From JBILCM01 sp044353165 (GTDB lineage: Bacteria > Bacillota > Bacilli > Paenibacillales > YIM-B00363), in contig JBILCM010000053.1 of the NCBI GenBank assembly GCA_044353165.1, forward strand, positions 1-15,737: a DNA stretch of 15,737 nt, written 5' to 3'. The notes beneath the pieces are model-generated. The model had not been told where the DNA came from. It ran no database searches and saw only the letters and a program-made list of their open reading frames with translations. Below are positions 7,254 to 14,814 of this stretch, one piece after another. Made by a program: the position numbers and the translations under genes. Position 1 is the stretch's first letter. Each line of letters opens with the position of its first letter.

Positions 7254-8558
7254 TTGGGTTTTGAAATTACGATTTTGGTTTTCCTTATTTTGTTGAATGC
7301 CTTTTTTGCTGCCTCGGAAATTGCACTTATCTCATTGAATGACAACAAGATCAAAGCGATGGCGGAATCCGGCCACAAGAAAGCAAAACTGCTGCAACAA
7401 TTGCTCAGCGAACCTAGCAAGTTTCTAGCGACAATCCAGATTGGGATTACGTTAGCTGGATTTTTGGCAAGTGCCTTCGCTGCGGAAACTTTTGCGGGAG
7501 GTTTAGCTTCTTATTTATATGCTTTGGGCGTCCCTCTCACGGAAGAACTCCTTGAAACGATATCCCTGATTATGATTACACTAGTACTCTCTTACTTCAC
7601 GTTGGTATTTGGGGAACTCGTACCTAAGCGGCTAGCCATGACCAAAGCCGAACCGATTTCATTCTTCGTTGTTAAGCCGCTGACATGGCTGTCCAAAATC
7701 TCCATGCCATTCGTGAAATTACTCACTTTATCTACGAATACGCTCGTGCGCCTTATGGGTGTAGATCCTTATGCCGATAGGGAGCAAGTCACCGAAGAAG
7801 AAATTCGAATGATGGTCGATGTAGGGAATGAGAACGGCACCATACAAGAGTCGGAAAAAATGATGATTAACAACATCTTTGAATTCGACAACAAGAGTGT
7901 GTCCGACATCATGACCAATCGCAGGAATATTGTAGGTATACCAATTGAGATGAAGCTTTCGGATGTGGTAAAGCTTGTCCACGATGAGAAATATACACGG
8001 TTTCCCGTGTATGAACAATCGATCGATCATATAATTGGGATTTTGCATGTGAAGGACTTGTTTCAATTCATCTGCTCGGTTCCGGAGAAAGACTTCAAAC
8101 TGACTGAATTGATTCGCACACCTTACTTTATACCGGAATCCAAACGCACCAACGAGTTGTTTAAAGATTTGCAAAAAACGAAAGTCCACATGGCTGTGGC
8201 AATTGATGAATATGGCGGCACTGCAGGCATTGTGACGCTTGAGGACTTGGTAGAAGAAATAGTGGGCAATATTTATGATGAGCACGATGAAGAAGAGAAG
8301 ACGATTGAGAAACTCGATGATGGGACCTATATGATCGACGGAATCATTAATTTGCGAACGGTGGAAGATTTGTTGGACATTGAATTGCCGACAGACGATT
8401 ATGATACGTTGAACGGTTTTCTGATTGGGCAATTGGGTCGAATCCCTGAACATGGTGAACAACCGCACGTTGAATATAATGGGCTTACGTTTCAGGTCGA
8501 AAAAATGGATGAAAAGCGCATCAGTAAAGTCAAAGTCAAAGTTAAACTATCGGCGTGA
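7254..8558 (+). CDS. CNNM/CorC (HlyC-like) family divalent-cation transporter
   Basis: A 434-residue member of the family once called hemolysin C, which includes Mg2+ exporters such as B. subtilis MpfA. Domain order: DUF21/CNNM transmembrane domain (about 1-195, with AASEIAL at 19-25 and FGELVPKRLA at 119-128); a CBS pair (about 205-345, with the landmark DEYGGTAGIVTLEDLVEEIV at 318-337); and a CorC_HlyC domain (about 350-430). The start is TTG: GGAGGA at 7239-7244 lies nine bases upstream and no in-frame ATG is available; the two ATG codons at 7244 and 7247 are in another frame and stop at once. Its 3' end overlaps the convergent YheC-like gene by 12 bases. Mg2+ as substrate is inferred from the family. 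The leader suggests translational control. Confidence 0.92.
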   Translation: MGFEITILVFLILLNAFFAASEIALISLNDNKIKAMAESGHKKAKLLQQLLSEPSKFLATIQIGITLAGFLASAFAAETFAGGLASYLYALGVPLTEELLETISLIMITLVLSYFTLVFGELVPKRLAMTKAEPISFFVVKPLTWLSKISMPFVKLLTLSTNTLVRLMGVDPYADREQVTEEEIRMMVDVGNENGTIQESEKMMINNIFEFDNKSVSDIMTNRRNIVGIPIEMKLSDVVKLVHDEKYTRFPVYEQSIDHIIGILHVKDLFQFICSVPEKDFKLTELIRTPYFIPESKRTNELFKDLQKTKVHMAVAIDEYGGTAGIVTLEDLVEEIVGNIYDEHDEEEKTIEKLDDGTYMIDGIINLRTVEDLLDIELPTDDYDTLNGFLIGQLGRIPEHGEQPHVEYNGLTFQVEKMDEKRISKVKVKVKLSA

Positions 8559-9641
8559 TGCATGCAGCCACTTCGCATATTGTAGGGGTCGAATAATGGC
8601 CTTGTGGTACATCTCGTGATCACCTATACGACGAAATACATCTCGAGCTGGTTTTGGATTCGTTTCCAACAACCAGCTTTTTCCTTGCCGATCTACAGCC
8701 ACATCCAGCGCTAGCTCGCACATCTCCTTATAATGGCTATCGAGTCGTTGAACGACCCGTATGCCTAAAGACGCAATCTCAGCTTCGATGACCTCTGCTT
8801 TCTTCGTCTGGCCGAATGTGGTTTGAAGCAATTGGCGCATCGGGACAGCCCTCCCGCCCCCATGCAAATTCGAAGTCACGCTCCGAGCTGCCCCAACTCT
8901 TCCGGCGCAACCTGTTGCTTCCCATTCGCCTTTGTCATTCTTCTGCATGAGCAGTCTGTAATCGTGTACGCGACCGCTTTGCATCGTCAGATCGATCCCC
9001 TGTTGCATGATACAACGATCGGTCAACCGAATGTGCTCCAACCATCGGCCAATCCCGCTTAAAGTGAGCCGGCGTGGCTTGACAATGGCACGGCGTTTAT
9101 CGCGTCCACGTATGAGATACATCCCTTGCCCTGCTTTCTCGATGCGTATGACCCCTCGACCGCCTGTGCCATTCACGGGTTTTACAAAAATCACGTTGTG
9201 TTTTTTCAGGAATCGTTCAAGCGGTACGGTCCCTTTGTATTCTTCGGTATCCGGGAGATGCGAGCGAATGGTTGCATCCTTGCTTAATAACTGGTGAATG
9301 ACCCATTTGTTCGCAAGCGGGCGATTCAAATAGAGGAGTTCGGGATATTTGGCACGAAATTGTCGCAGTTTCTGAAAGCGTGGGGTTCTCTGGTACCGGC
9401 ACCGATCAAATACGGCATCCGGGAATGCTACCCGCCGTCGTCGCCAAACGGAATGACCGAAATCATACACATGGGCGAGGATGCGGCGGGTTCGACCCTC
9501 TACATCTTCGGGTGTGAACACATAGGCGTCGATATTCATCTTGGCCGCTTCGCGCAGTAAACGGCGGAAATAGGTGCGTTCCTCAATTTTTTTGCCGTGC
9601 AAATACAAAGCCATGACGCCCAACCTCAATTTACCTTGCAT
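8547..9641 (-). CDS. YheC/YheD family ATP-grasp protein, short form (fifth gene of cluster)
   Basis: A 364-residue endospore coat-associated ATP-grasp protein, close in length to B. subtilis YheC. A Rossmann-like N-terminal part (about 5-110) precedes the ATP-grasp domain. Visible residues are Lys154 with the glycine loop (FVKPVNGTGGRG, 152-163), Asp227 and Arg229 (HDYR), SNLHGGGR (257-264) and the metal site Glu309, Asp313, Asp317, Glu326 and Asn328. The usual ExNSKP is here ETNPKP. I chose ATG at 9641 because GGAGG lies directly upstream; the open frame to 9743 lies inside the preceding gene. Its start overlaps the preceding stop by 11 bases, suggesting translational coupling. The substrate of YheC/YheD proteins is unknown. 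Confidence 0.9.
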   Translation of the reverse strand: MQGKLRLGVMALYLHGKKIEERTYFRRLLREAAKMNIDAYVFTPEDVEGRTRRILAHVYDFGHSVWRRRRVAFPDAVFDRCRYQRTPRFQKLRQFRAKYPELLYLNRPLANKWVIHQLLSKDATIRSHLPDTEEYKGTVPLERFLKKHNVIFVKPVNGTGGRGVIRIEKAGQGMYLIRGRDKRRAIVKPRRLTLSGIGRWLEHIRLTDRCIMQQGIDLTMQSGRVHDYRLLMQKNDKGEWEATGCAGRVGAARSVTSNLHGGGRAVPMRQLLQTTFGQTKKAEVIEAEIASLGIRVVQRLDSHYKEMCELALDVAVDRQGKSWLLETNPKPARDVFRRIGDHEMYHKAIIRPLQYAKWLHASRR

Positions 9642-10770
9642 GTCGATTCCTCCGTTTCGTCCGGATTTGTGGGTAGTCGTGTAAAAATTTCCAATACCGG
9701 ACAAGTCGACGCAATGACAACTTGCGGATGTGGGGTTCATCAAATTTCATCGGTTTTGAGTTGGCTTCAAAAAACCATAACTTTCCAGATTTGTCCACAC
9801 CCAGATCCATCGACATTTCACCGAGGGTCACACCTGAACCTTTTTCGATCTGTGATGCCAGTGACAAGGCTGTTGTCTTTGCTTCACGCAGAATGGACCT
9901 GCCTTGTACAGAGCCGAAGGCATGGGTGAGCAGCTTGACGGGGTTGTCGATCGATCCGCCCCGCGGAACGTGTGTCGTGATGCTGGATTCACCAGCAACT
10001 CTTGCACCCACGCCAGAAATGCGCCAGATGCCTTGGGCGTCTTTCTGCACAAGTGTACGCAAATCAAAAGGCCGCCCTCCTGATTTCACGAGTGAAATGC
10101 CTTGTTGCGCAATATATTCATGTTGGCCAAAGTGTTTTTTGGCCTCGTCATACAGTTTCGTTATCGAATCATACGTTGACGTGGTAACCCCACCCGCGGT
10201 GGGGGAGATCAAGCGATAGCCTTTTGTTGTGCGTAGTACTTTCATAATGCCTTTGCCCGCTTTTCCTTTGATAGGTTTGAGGAAGACGGTCTTATGATTG
10301 CGGGTGAATTGGGCAAGATCGACCGGACCATTTAGCTTTACGGTATCTGGAATATGTTTGCGCGTGCTGCGCACAGCATTCAGCCATTCAAACAAACTCC
10401 ATTTGCTAAAGAAGGCCGGGTTGAACAATCGAATGTCTGGATGTTTCATGATGCTTTGAATCAGCGACTGTACCGTGGGCAATTGCTCAAATTTGCGATA
10501 TGGAATCCGATTGTATACCACTTGTGGGAACGGTTGATCTGCACGCACCCATGTTTTTTTCTTGGGATTGTAGGTGAATCCCTTCACGAACCCGCGCTGG
10601 TTTGGGTCCAAACTATCTTGCGCGATAATGTAGGCGTTCACACCTTCTTCTCGTGCCGTGCGCAGCAAATCAATGAAGTTGTCGCGATTTCCCCGGAAAA
10701 TGCGCGATTTGTCCCTGTAGGTTAAGATAGCCACGTTCAATGGTTTGGATCGGTTCGCAAGTGACACCAT
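9631..10770 (-). CDS. YheC/YheD family ATP-grasp protein, short form with basic tail (fourth gene of cluster)
   Basis: A 379-residue member of the same family. The ATP-grasp residues are intact: Lys165 and loop (FLKPIKGKAGKG, 163-174), Asp236 and Arg238 (FDLR), and Glu318, Asp322, Asp326, Glu335 and Asn337. It carries the ITTHVPRGG variant (264-272) rather than the SNLxxGG form. The last ten residues, RTKRRNRHAR, are strongly basic and go beyond the other short copies; they might bind polyanionic coat or nucleic acid material, which is a guess. The ATG directly follows the TAG of the preceding gene, with a GGGGGA purine run 9 bases upstream; the frame overlaps the next gene by 11 bases. Family knowledge: YheC/YheD proteins localise around the forespore. 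Confidence 0.9.
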   Translation of the reverse strand: MVSLANRSKPLNVAILTYRDKSRIFRGNRDNFIDLLRTAREEGVNAYIIAQDSLDPNQRGFVKGFTYNPKKKTWVRADQPFPQVVYNRIPYRKFEQLPTVQSLIQSIMKHPDIRLFNPAFFSKWSLFEWLNAVRSTRKHIPDTVKLNGPVDLAQFTRNHKTVFLKPIKGKAGKGIMKVLRTTKGYRLISPTAGGVTTSTYDSITKLYDEAKKHFGQHEYIAQQGISLVKSGGRPFDLRTLVQKDAQGIWRISGVGARVAGESSITTHVPRGGSIDNPVKLLTHAFGSVQGRSILREAKTTALSLASQIEKGSGVTLGEMSMDLGVDKSGKLWFFEANSKPMKFDEPHIRKLSLRRLVRYWKFLHDYPQIRTKRRNRHAR

Positions 10771-12144
10771 CTAGGCATTCCCCCTCTTGCGGAATTTGGC
10801 CAGATAGAGGCAATGATTATACAACAACGCCAGCGCTTGTTTTCCTTCATTCTTCAATAGCGGATGTTTAAAAATCGATCGACCTGGTTTTGAATTGGCT
10901 TCAAACATCCAAATATCTTCAGATGTATCAATACCAAGGTCGAAGCCCAATTCACCCACATGATGCCGTGAATTTCGTTGGATCGCTTCTGCCAACTTGA
11001 TCGACACTTCTTTCATGCGCTGCAGTAAATCCCCCCCGCGATCTCCGAAAACATGCCATAACGCTTGTTCGGGCGTCATGAGGGTCCCCCCATTGCGAAT
11101 GTGCGTTGTCACGCTCCCTTTGCCCGCTTTCTTAGCACCAATTCCGGCAACAACCCATCTGTTGGCACCATCGCGAACGAGGTGAAACCGGAAATCAAGC
11201 GGACTGCCATCCATAGATATGAGCCGAATGCCTTTCTGCACGACATAATTACGCAGACGGCCATGACCGGCACCCAGCCGCTGAAGCAAGTCTGCAAATT
11301 TTGCATGACGGATGAGTGCATTCCGCCCGTTGCGGCGGAATTGAACAGCATAACCTTTGCCCGGCGCGTACGTGACGCGATAAATCCCTTTGCCCAAGCT
11401 GCCTCCGGTCGGTTTCAAATAGAGGAACCGGTGTCGCGAGACCATGTCTTTGAACCGTTCAGGCGTTGGATTGAGGGTCGAATCGGGAATGTGCCGGTAG
11501 GCGTCTTTCTCATTCTCTAGCATTCGGTAAACATCCCACTTGTTATAGAAGCTCCAATTAAAGACCGGGATATTTTTCTTCAAAAATCGTGATTTTAACT
11601 GTTCCATCCCTGCGGACACATCAAAACTGCGGCTCGCAAGGCGGTTGTAGACGACATCGGGGAGAGGGACGGTTTTGCGCGACCAACCGCCTGAAGGTTC
11701 AGCGAAATAACCAAGCACCGTGTTCTGTTCCCAGTGGACATCGCGTGGCGTGAATGCAAATACGTACGCTTTCCCTTGACCAGCACGCAAAATCTCACGA
11801 ATGAATCCGGTCCGCGAGCCGAACGGTCGGGCCGTCGCACCGCCGCCGCTGGTGAGCACGCCAACCAATGGCCCTAGCCTCAATCTATTGCCTTGATCAG
11901 ATGCAGTGACATAGACGTGAGCAGCTTTGGGGGCATGAATGATGTCTCGCAATGCATAAGGCAACCAGAGTTGCTTCCCTTTCTGGGGTAACGGTTTCAT
12001 AAGGACAGAGACACTTCTGCCCCCAAGCTGCACATCGACTTTCTTTCTTCCTCGAAGACGAAGCTGTCTTGCAAGGGCTGAGGTGATGTAGACAGCGCGA
12101 TCACTTTTGTGTGTAAAGTTGACTTTGCTTACGGTTAAACTCAT
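10771..12144 (-). CDS. YheD-like ATP-grasp protein, long form (third gene of cluster)
   Basis: A 457-residue protein, close to the length of B. subtilis YheD. An extra N-terminal domain consists of two 34-residue repeat units (18-51 and 59-92), each of the pattern h-x-h-x3-L-x4-h ending in Pro. The YheC-like Rossmann part follows (about 93-235), then ATP-grasp: Lys244 and loop (LKPTGGSLGKG, 243-253), Asp317 and Arg319 (LDFR), VTTHIRNGG (345-353), and Glu398, Asp402, Asp406, Glu415 and Asn417. The usual Gly after the Asp is missing (DTSEDIW, 406-412). AGGAGG lies eight bases before the ATG. It is preceded by the 373-residue paralogue with a 12-base gap. Confidence 0.92.
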   Translation of the reverse strand: MSLTVSKVNFTHKSDRAVYITSALARQLRLRGRKKVDVQLGGRSVSVLMKPLPQKGKQLWLPYALRDIIHAPKAAHVYVTASDQGNRLRLGPLVGVLTSGGGATARPFGSRTGFIREILRAGQGKAYVFAFTPRDVHWEQNTVLGYFAEPSGGWSRKTVPLPDVVYNRLASRSFDVSAGMEQLKSRFLKKNIPVFNWSFYNKWDVYRMLENEKDAYRHIPDSTLNPTPERFKDMVSRHRFLYLKPTGGSLGKGIYRVTYAPGKGYAVQFRRNGRNALIRHAKFADLLQRLGAGHGRLRNYVVQKGIRLISMDGSPLDFRFHLVRDGANRWVVAGIGAKKAGKGSVTTHIRNGGTLMTPEQALWHVFGDRGGDLLQRMKEVSIKLAEAIQRNSRHHVGELGFDLGIDTSEDIWMFEANSKPGRSIFKHPLLKNEGKQALALLYNHCLYLAKFRKRGNA

Positions 12145-12156
12145 GAGCGGGTCCTC

Positions 12157-13278
12157 CTAATTGCGGTTGAGCACGTATCGTGCGTAGCGAATGGGATTTG
12201 TCACAGCCCGATTCACGGTCAACGCATCGTATAGTCGCATGAATGACGTACGCCCTGGCCGCGAATTCGCTTCAAGCAGCCATACGCGTCCTTGGGGATC
12301 GACCCCGAAATCAAGCCCCAGCTCGACCAAAGGACCATGCCCCTTTTCTAACGTCTGGGCGACATCGAGCGAAGCCGAGTGAATGGTTTGCACAATTTTC
12401 TGTGCTTGTGTAGCACCATATTTTTGGGTTAGGAAGGGCAATGTGACTTTTGCTCTTCCACCGCCGTGAAGGTTCGATGTGATGCCGGCAATCGGTCCAA
12501 TACGCACGGCTGTGCCTGTGATATCCCACGTGCCCTTACCGTTCTTCTGCACCAGTGCGCGAATGTCGAATGGAGCTCCATCCCTTGTAGTCAAGGGCAA
12601 ATACTGCTGGATGAGGTACATTCGACCGTGAATCACATGTCGATGTGTCCAATGGAGCAATTGTTGCAAGTTGCGAAATTGACGACGAATCGTTGCGTTG
12701 GCCTGGTTTCTGCCCACCGCCTCATAGCGTTCATTCGAGATACGACGAAGTCGGAATACACCTTTGCCATGCGTGCCGCCCTGCGGTTTGACAATGACAT
12801 CTTTCGCGTCGGTGAACCAAGCGGATAACGATGCAGGATCCTGGTATCGCTCGGTTTTGGGCAGAAATTGAGCCACAGCAGGTGCAACCGCAAGGATGCG
12901 GTGCACGTACCACTTCCCGCGCAGACCGAGCCCAAGCCAGCGTGTGCCACCAAGTTTTAACAACCGTGCTACATGCACGCGGTGGCGGTTGTATTTCGTT
13001 CGGTTGTGAAAGAACGCGCGATCATAGATGAGATCGGGCAGCGGGAACTTACGGCGTTGCCATCCGCTGGAATGCGATGCATAGGTGTATCCATGGAGTT
13101 CTCGTCGCACCCAATCGATCCACTCGGTTGAGAAAATGTAGACACAGATGCCCAAGTGATGACCGGTTAACGACAACCGCCGCATAAAACCACTATAGGC
13201 AAAAGGTAAAGATCCTTTGGTCTGAGGGATATCACATACCATCACACCGACGTGGGTGGATTTGCGTTTGGAATTCAA
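12157..13278 (-). CDS. YheC/YheD family ATP-grasp protein, short form (second gene of cluster)
   Basis: A 373-residue short-form copy. Visible residues are Lys164 with the loop (VKPQGGTHGKG, 163-173), Asp238 and Arg240 (FDIR), ITSNLHGGGR (266-275), and Glu319, Asp323, Asp327, Glu336 and Asn338 in EANSRP, so ATP and Mg2+ binding look intact. The start appears to be TTG (minus strand, 13276-13278): the frame has no suitable ATG before the conserved N-terminus HVGVMVCD (9-16), and GTGAGGT lies about nine bases upstream. The gap to the preceding gene is 18 bases. SNLHGGGR is shared exactly with the fifth copy, suggesting these two are closest relatives. Confidence 0.9.
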   Translation of the reverse strand: MNSKRKSTHVGVMVCDIPQTKGSLPFAYSGFMRRLSLTGHHLGICVYIFSTEWIDWVRRELHGYTYASHSSGWQRRKFPLPDLIYDRAFFHNRTKYNRHRVHVARLLKLGGTRWLGLGLRGKWYVHRILAVAPAVAQFLPKTERYQDPASLSAWFTDAKDVIVKPQGGTHGKGVFRLRRISNERYEAVGRNQANATIRRQFRNLQQLLHWTHRHVIHGRMYLIQQYLPLTTRDGAPFDIRALVQKNGKGTWDITGTAVRIGPIAGITSNLHGGGRAKVTLPFLTQKYGATQAQKIVQTIHSASLDVAQTLEKGHGPLVELGLDFGVDPQGRVWLLEANSRPGRTSFMRLYDALTVNRAVTNPIRYARYVLNRN

Positions 13279-13296
13279 GGGATTCGAACCTCACTT

Positions 13297-14667
13297 TCAT
13301 AAGCGCGATAGATGCCTTGCGTACATCACAAGCATCTTGACGGACGGACGGATTCGACCTTCACTAAGCTGGGTATGATCGTGTTTCGACGGTTTGGAAT
13401 TCACCTCAAGCAGCCATACACGTCCGCTCTGGTCGACGGCAAGGTCGATGCCCAATTCACCAAAATGAGCGTCAATCGTCACATCAATGCCCTTCGCGAT
13501 AGTCAGAGCCGCTTGTTTGAGCTCATGCAAGACAGCAGCTTTGCGGTGTGAAGGGATATTCGATCGTGCGATTGCTGCTCGCGCCTGGGCGATCGTCCCG
13601 CCCTTGGCCAGGTTCGATACAAAATGATTCGGCCCGGCAATCCTCCCTACAATCGAAGTCAACTCCCATGTACCGGACAACCCTTTTTGCACCAAGGCGC
13701 GAAAATCCAATGGACGATGATCCACGCTAGCGATCACCAACCCGCGTTGAATTTGAAATCGCTGACGCTTCAATCGCGGCGTGAGTGCGGCAACCATTCT
13801 TGCCAATGTTGGATAGGTGATGGTGCGTGTACCATTCGACGCGCTGTAATGACAGACGTAACCGCCTTCAACTGATCGCTTAATCCGAATAATACCGATG
13901 CCTAAGGAGCCGCGAACAGGTTTCAAGAAGACGGTACGATGCTTTGCGCACATCGATTTGATTGTGGCTAACCCTGTCACGGCGTGAGATTCCGGTAAAT
14001 AACGCGCTGCGGTAGTTTCCTTGCTTAATGCGGAGAATACCTCGGTTTTATTCAAATATTTTTCATTGAACACTTGGGTGTTGTGCTTTGCTTTTGATTC
14101 TCGAAAATGTTTTTGGACGTTAACGAGGTTTTCTAGTTTTCGTGAGTTCAATCGGTTATGGAGCACATCCGGGATCGGATATTGTCCCTTCACCCAACCG
14201 CCAGCATACGTCCAACCTTTGACACTGCTCGGATCAGAGCCAATACCGCCGGGAGTTAAGAAATACACGAACGCCCCTTGTTGCTGGCATGCCAGCGCAA
14301 TTTCTTTACACCAAGCGGTAATGTTCCCAAACAGTCGGTCTGGACGATTTTCAATTACGCGCGCAACCAGTATTCCAATGACCGGGCCAAGCACCAGCGT
14401 GGCTTGCGATGCGCGGTAGGCCATCCTTAACATCAGGCCATTCATAACCCCCATTCGCGATGCAAGAGCGTCGCTAATGCGAATGTGACCCGGTTTTCGC
14501 AGGGGCATAACCCGGACAACCGTTTTGAGTGCGCCAAAACGCAGATTGATCGATGCATGGGTTGAAATCCCCCATCTGCGGAGTATATTTTCTTGTATCC
14601 ACAAGGTGTGATCCCCTGTTATCCCATCCGAGCGGATGCGTTGAAGGGTCACTTTGATTGCGGTCAT
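13297..14667 (-). CDS. YheD-like ATP-grasp protein, long form (first gene of cluster)
   Basis: A 456-residue long-form protein. The N-terminal domain again shows two 34-residue repeats (22-55 and 62-95), with aligned Ile, Gly, Ala and final Pro. ATP-grasp residues: Lys249 with loop (FLKPVRGSLGIG, 247-258), Asp321 and Arg323 (LDFR), FVSNLAKGG (349-357), and Glu404, Asp408, Asp412, Glu421 and Asn423 in EVNSKP. Of two near ATG codons I chose the second (14665-14667), because GGGAGGGG (14674-14681 on the minus strand) lies six bases before it and touches the first at 14673. This gene heads the five-gene operon. A mother-cell sigma-like promoter is visible upstream. Confidence 0.92.
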   Translation of the reverse strand: MTAIKVTLQRIRSDGITGDHTLWIQENILRRWGISTHASINLRFGALKTVVRVMPLRKPGHIRISDALASRMGVMNGLMLRMAYRASQATLVLGPVIGILVARVIENRPDRLFGNITAWCKEIALACQQQGAFVYFLTPGGIGSDPSSVKGWTYAGGWVKGQYPIPDVLHNRLNSRKLENLVNVQKHFRESKAKHNTQVFNEKYLNKTEVFSALSKETTAARYLPESHAVTGLATIKSMCAKHRTVFLKPVRGSLGIGIIRIKRSVEGGYVCHYSASNGTRTITYPTLARMVAALTPRLKRQRFQIQRGLVIASVDHRPLDFRALVQKGLSGTWELTSIVGRIAGPNHFVSNLAKGGTIAQARAAIARSNIPSHRKAAVLHELKQAALTIAKGIDVTIDAHFGELGIDLAVDQSGRVWLLEVNSKPSKHDHTQLSEGRIRPSVKMLVMYARHLSRL

Positions 14668-14692
14668 ATCCATCCCCTCCCGCTTGCTACCA

Positions 14693-14721
14693 CATCATAT
14701 GAGGTCATATTCATGAAGGTG
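14693..14721 (-). promoter_or_regulatory. Possible mother-cell sigma (SigE/SigK-like) promoter of the YheC/YheD operon
   Basis: On the minus strand CATATGATG (14693-14701) resembles the SigK -10 (CATAnnnTA), with CACC (14718-14721) as a -35 about 17 bases upstream. The same -10 also fits SigE, with TCACCTT 14 bases upstream. The expected start near 14686 lies a few bases before the ribosome binding site. A TATTCA-N6-TGAATA inverted repeat (14708-14725) overlaps it and could be an operator. This is weak pattern evidence only. Confidence 0.35.
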
Positions 14722-14814
14722 AATAACGTGGGCGCAACACGCATAAGCATGAGAATAGGATGAGCTTGGACTGGAGCTTGTCATCATTAAGGTGATGGTG
14801 GAGGTTGGCAACGG

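Noticed and set aside
7728..8468. A 246-codon open frame on the minus strand inside the CNNM gene
   Set aside because: Composition is that of an antisense shadow (rich in His, Phe and Ile), with no ribosome binding site and no recognisable domain; the plus-strand gene is well conserved.
8526..8546. Tandem AAAGTC-type repeat near the end of the CNNM gene
   Set aside because: It simply encodes the Lys-Val-Lys-Val C-terminus and is too short to be a meaningful repeat.
9642..9743. In-frame 5' extension of the fifth YheC-like gene
   Set aside because: It overlaps the preceding paralogue; the ATG at 9641 has a clear GGAGG site and directly precedes the conserved start of the domain.
10354..10725. 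Plus-strand open frames within the YheC/YheD operon
   Set aside because: They are opposite to strongly conserved ATP-grasp coding frames and show no motifs.
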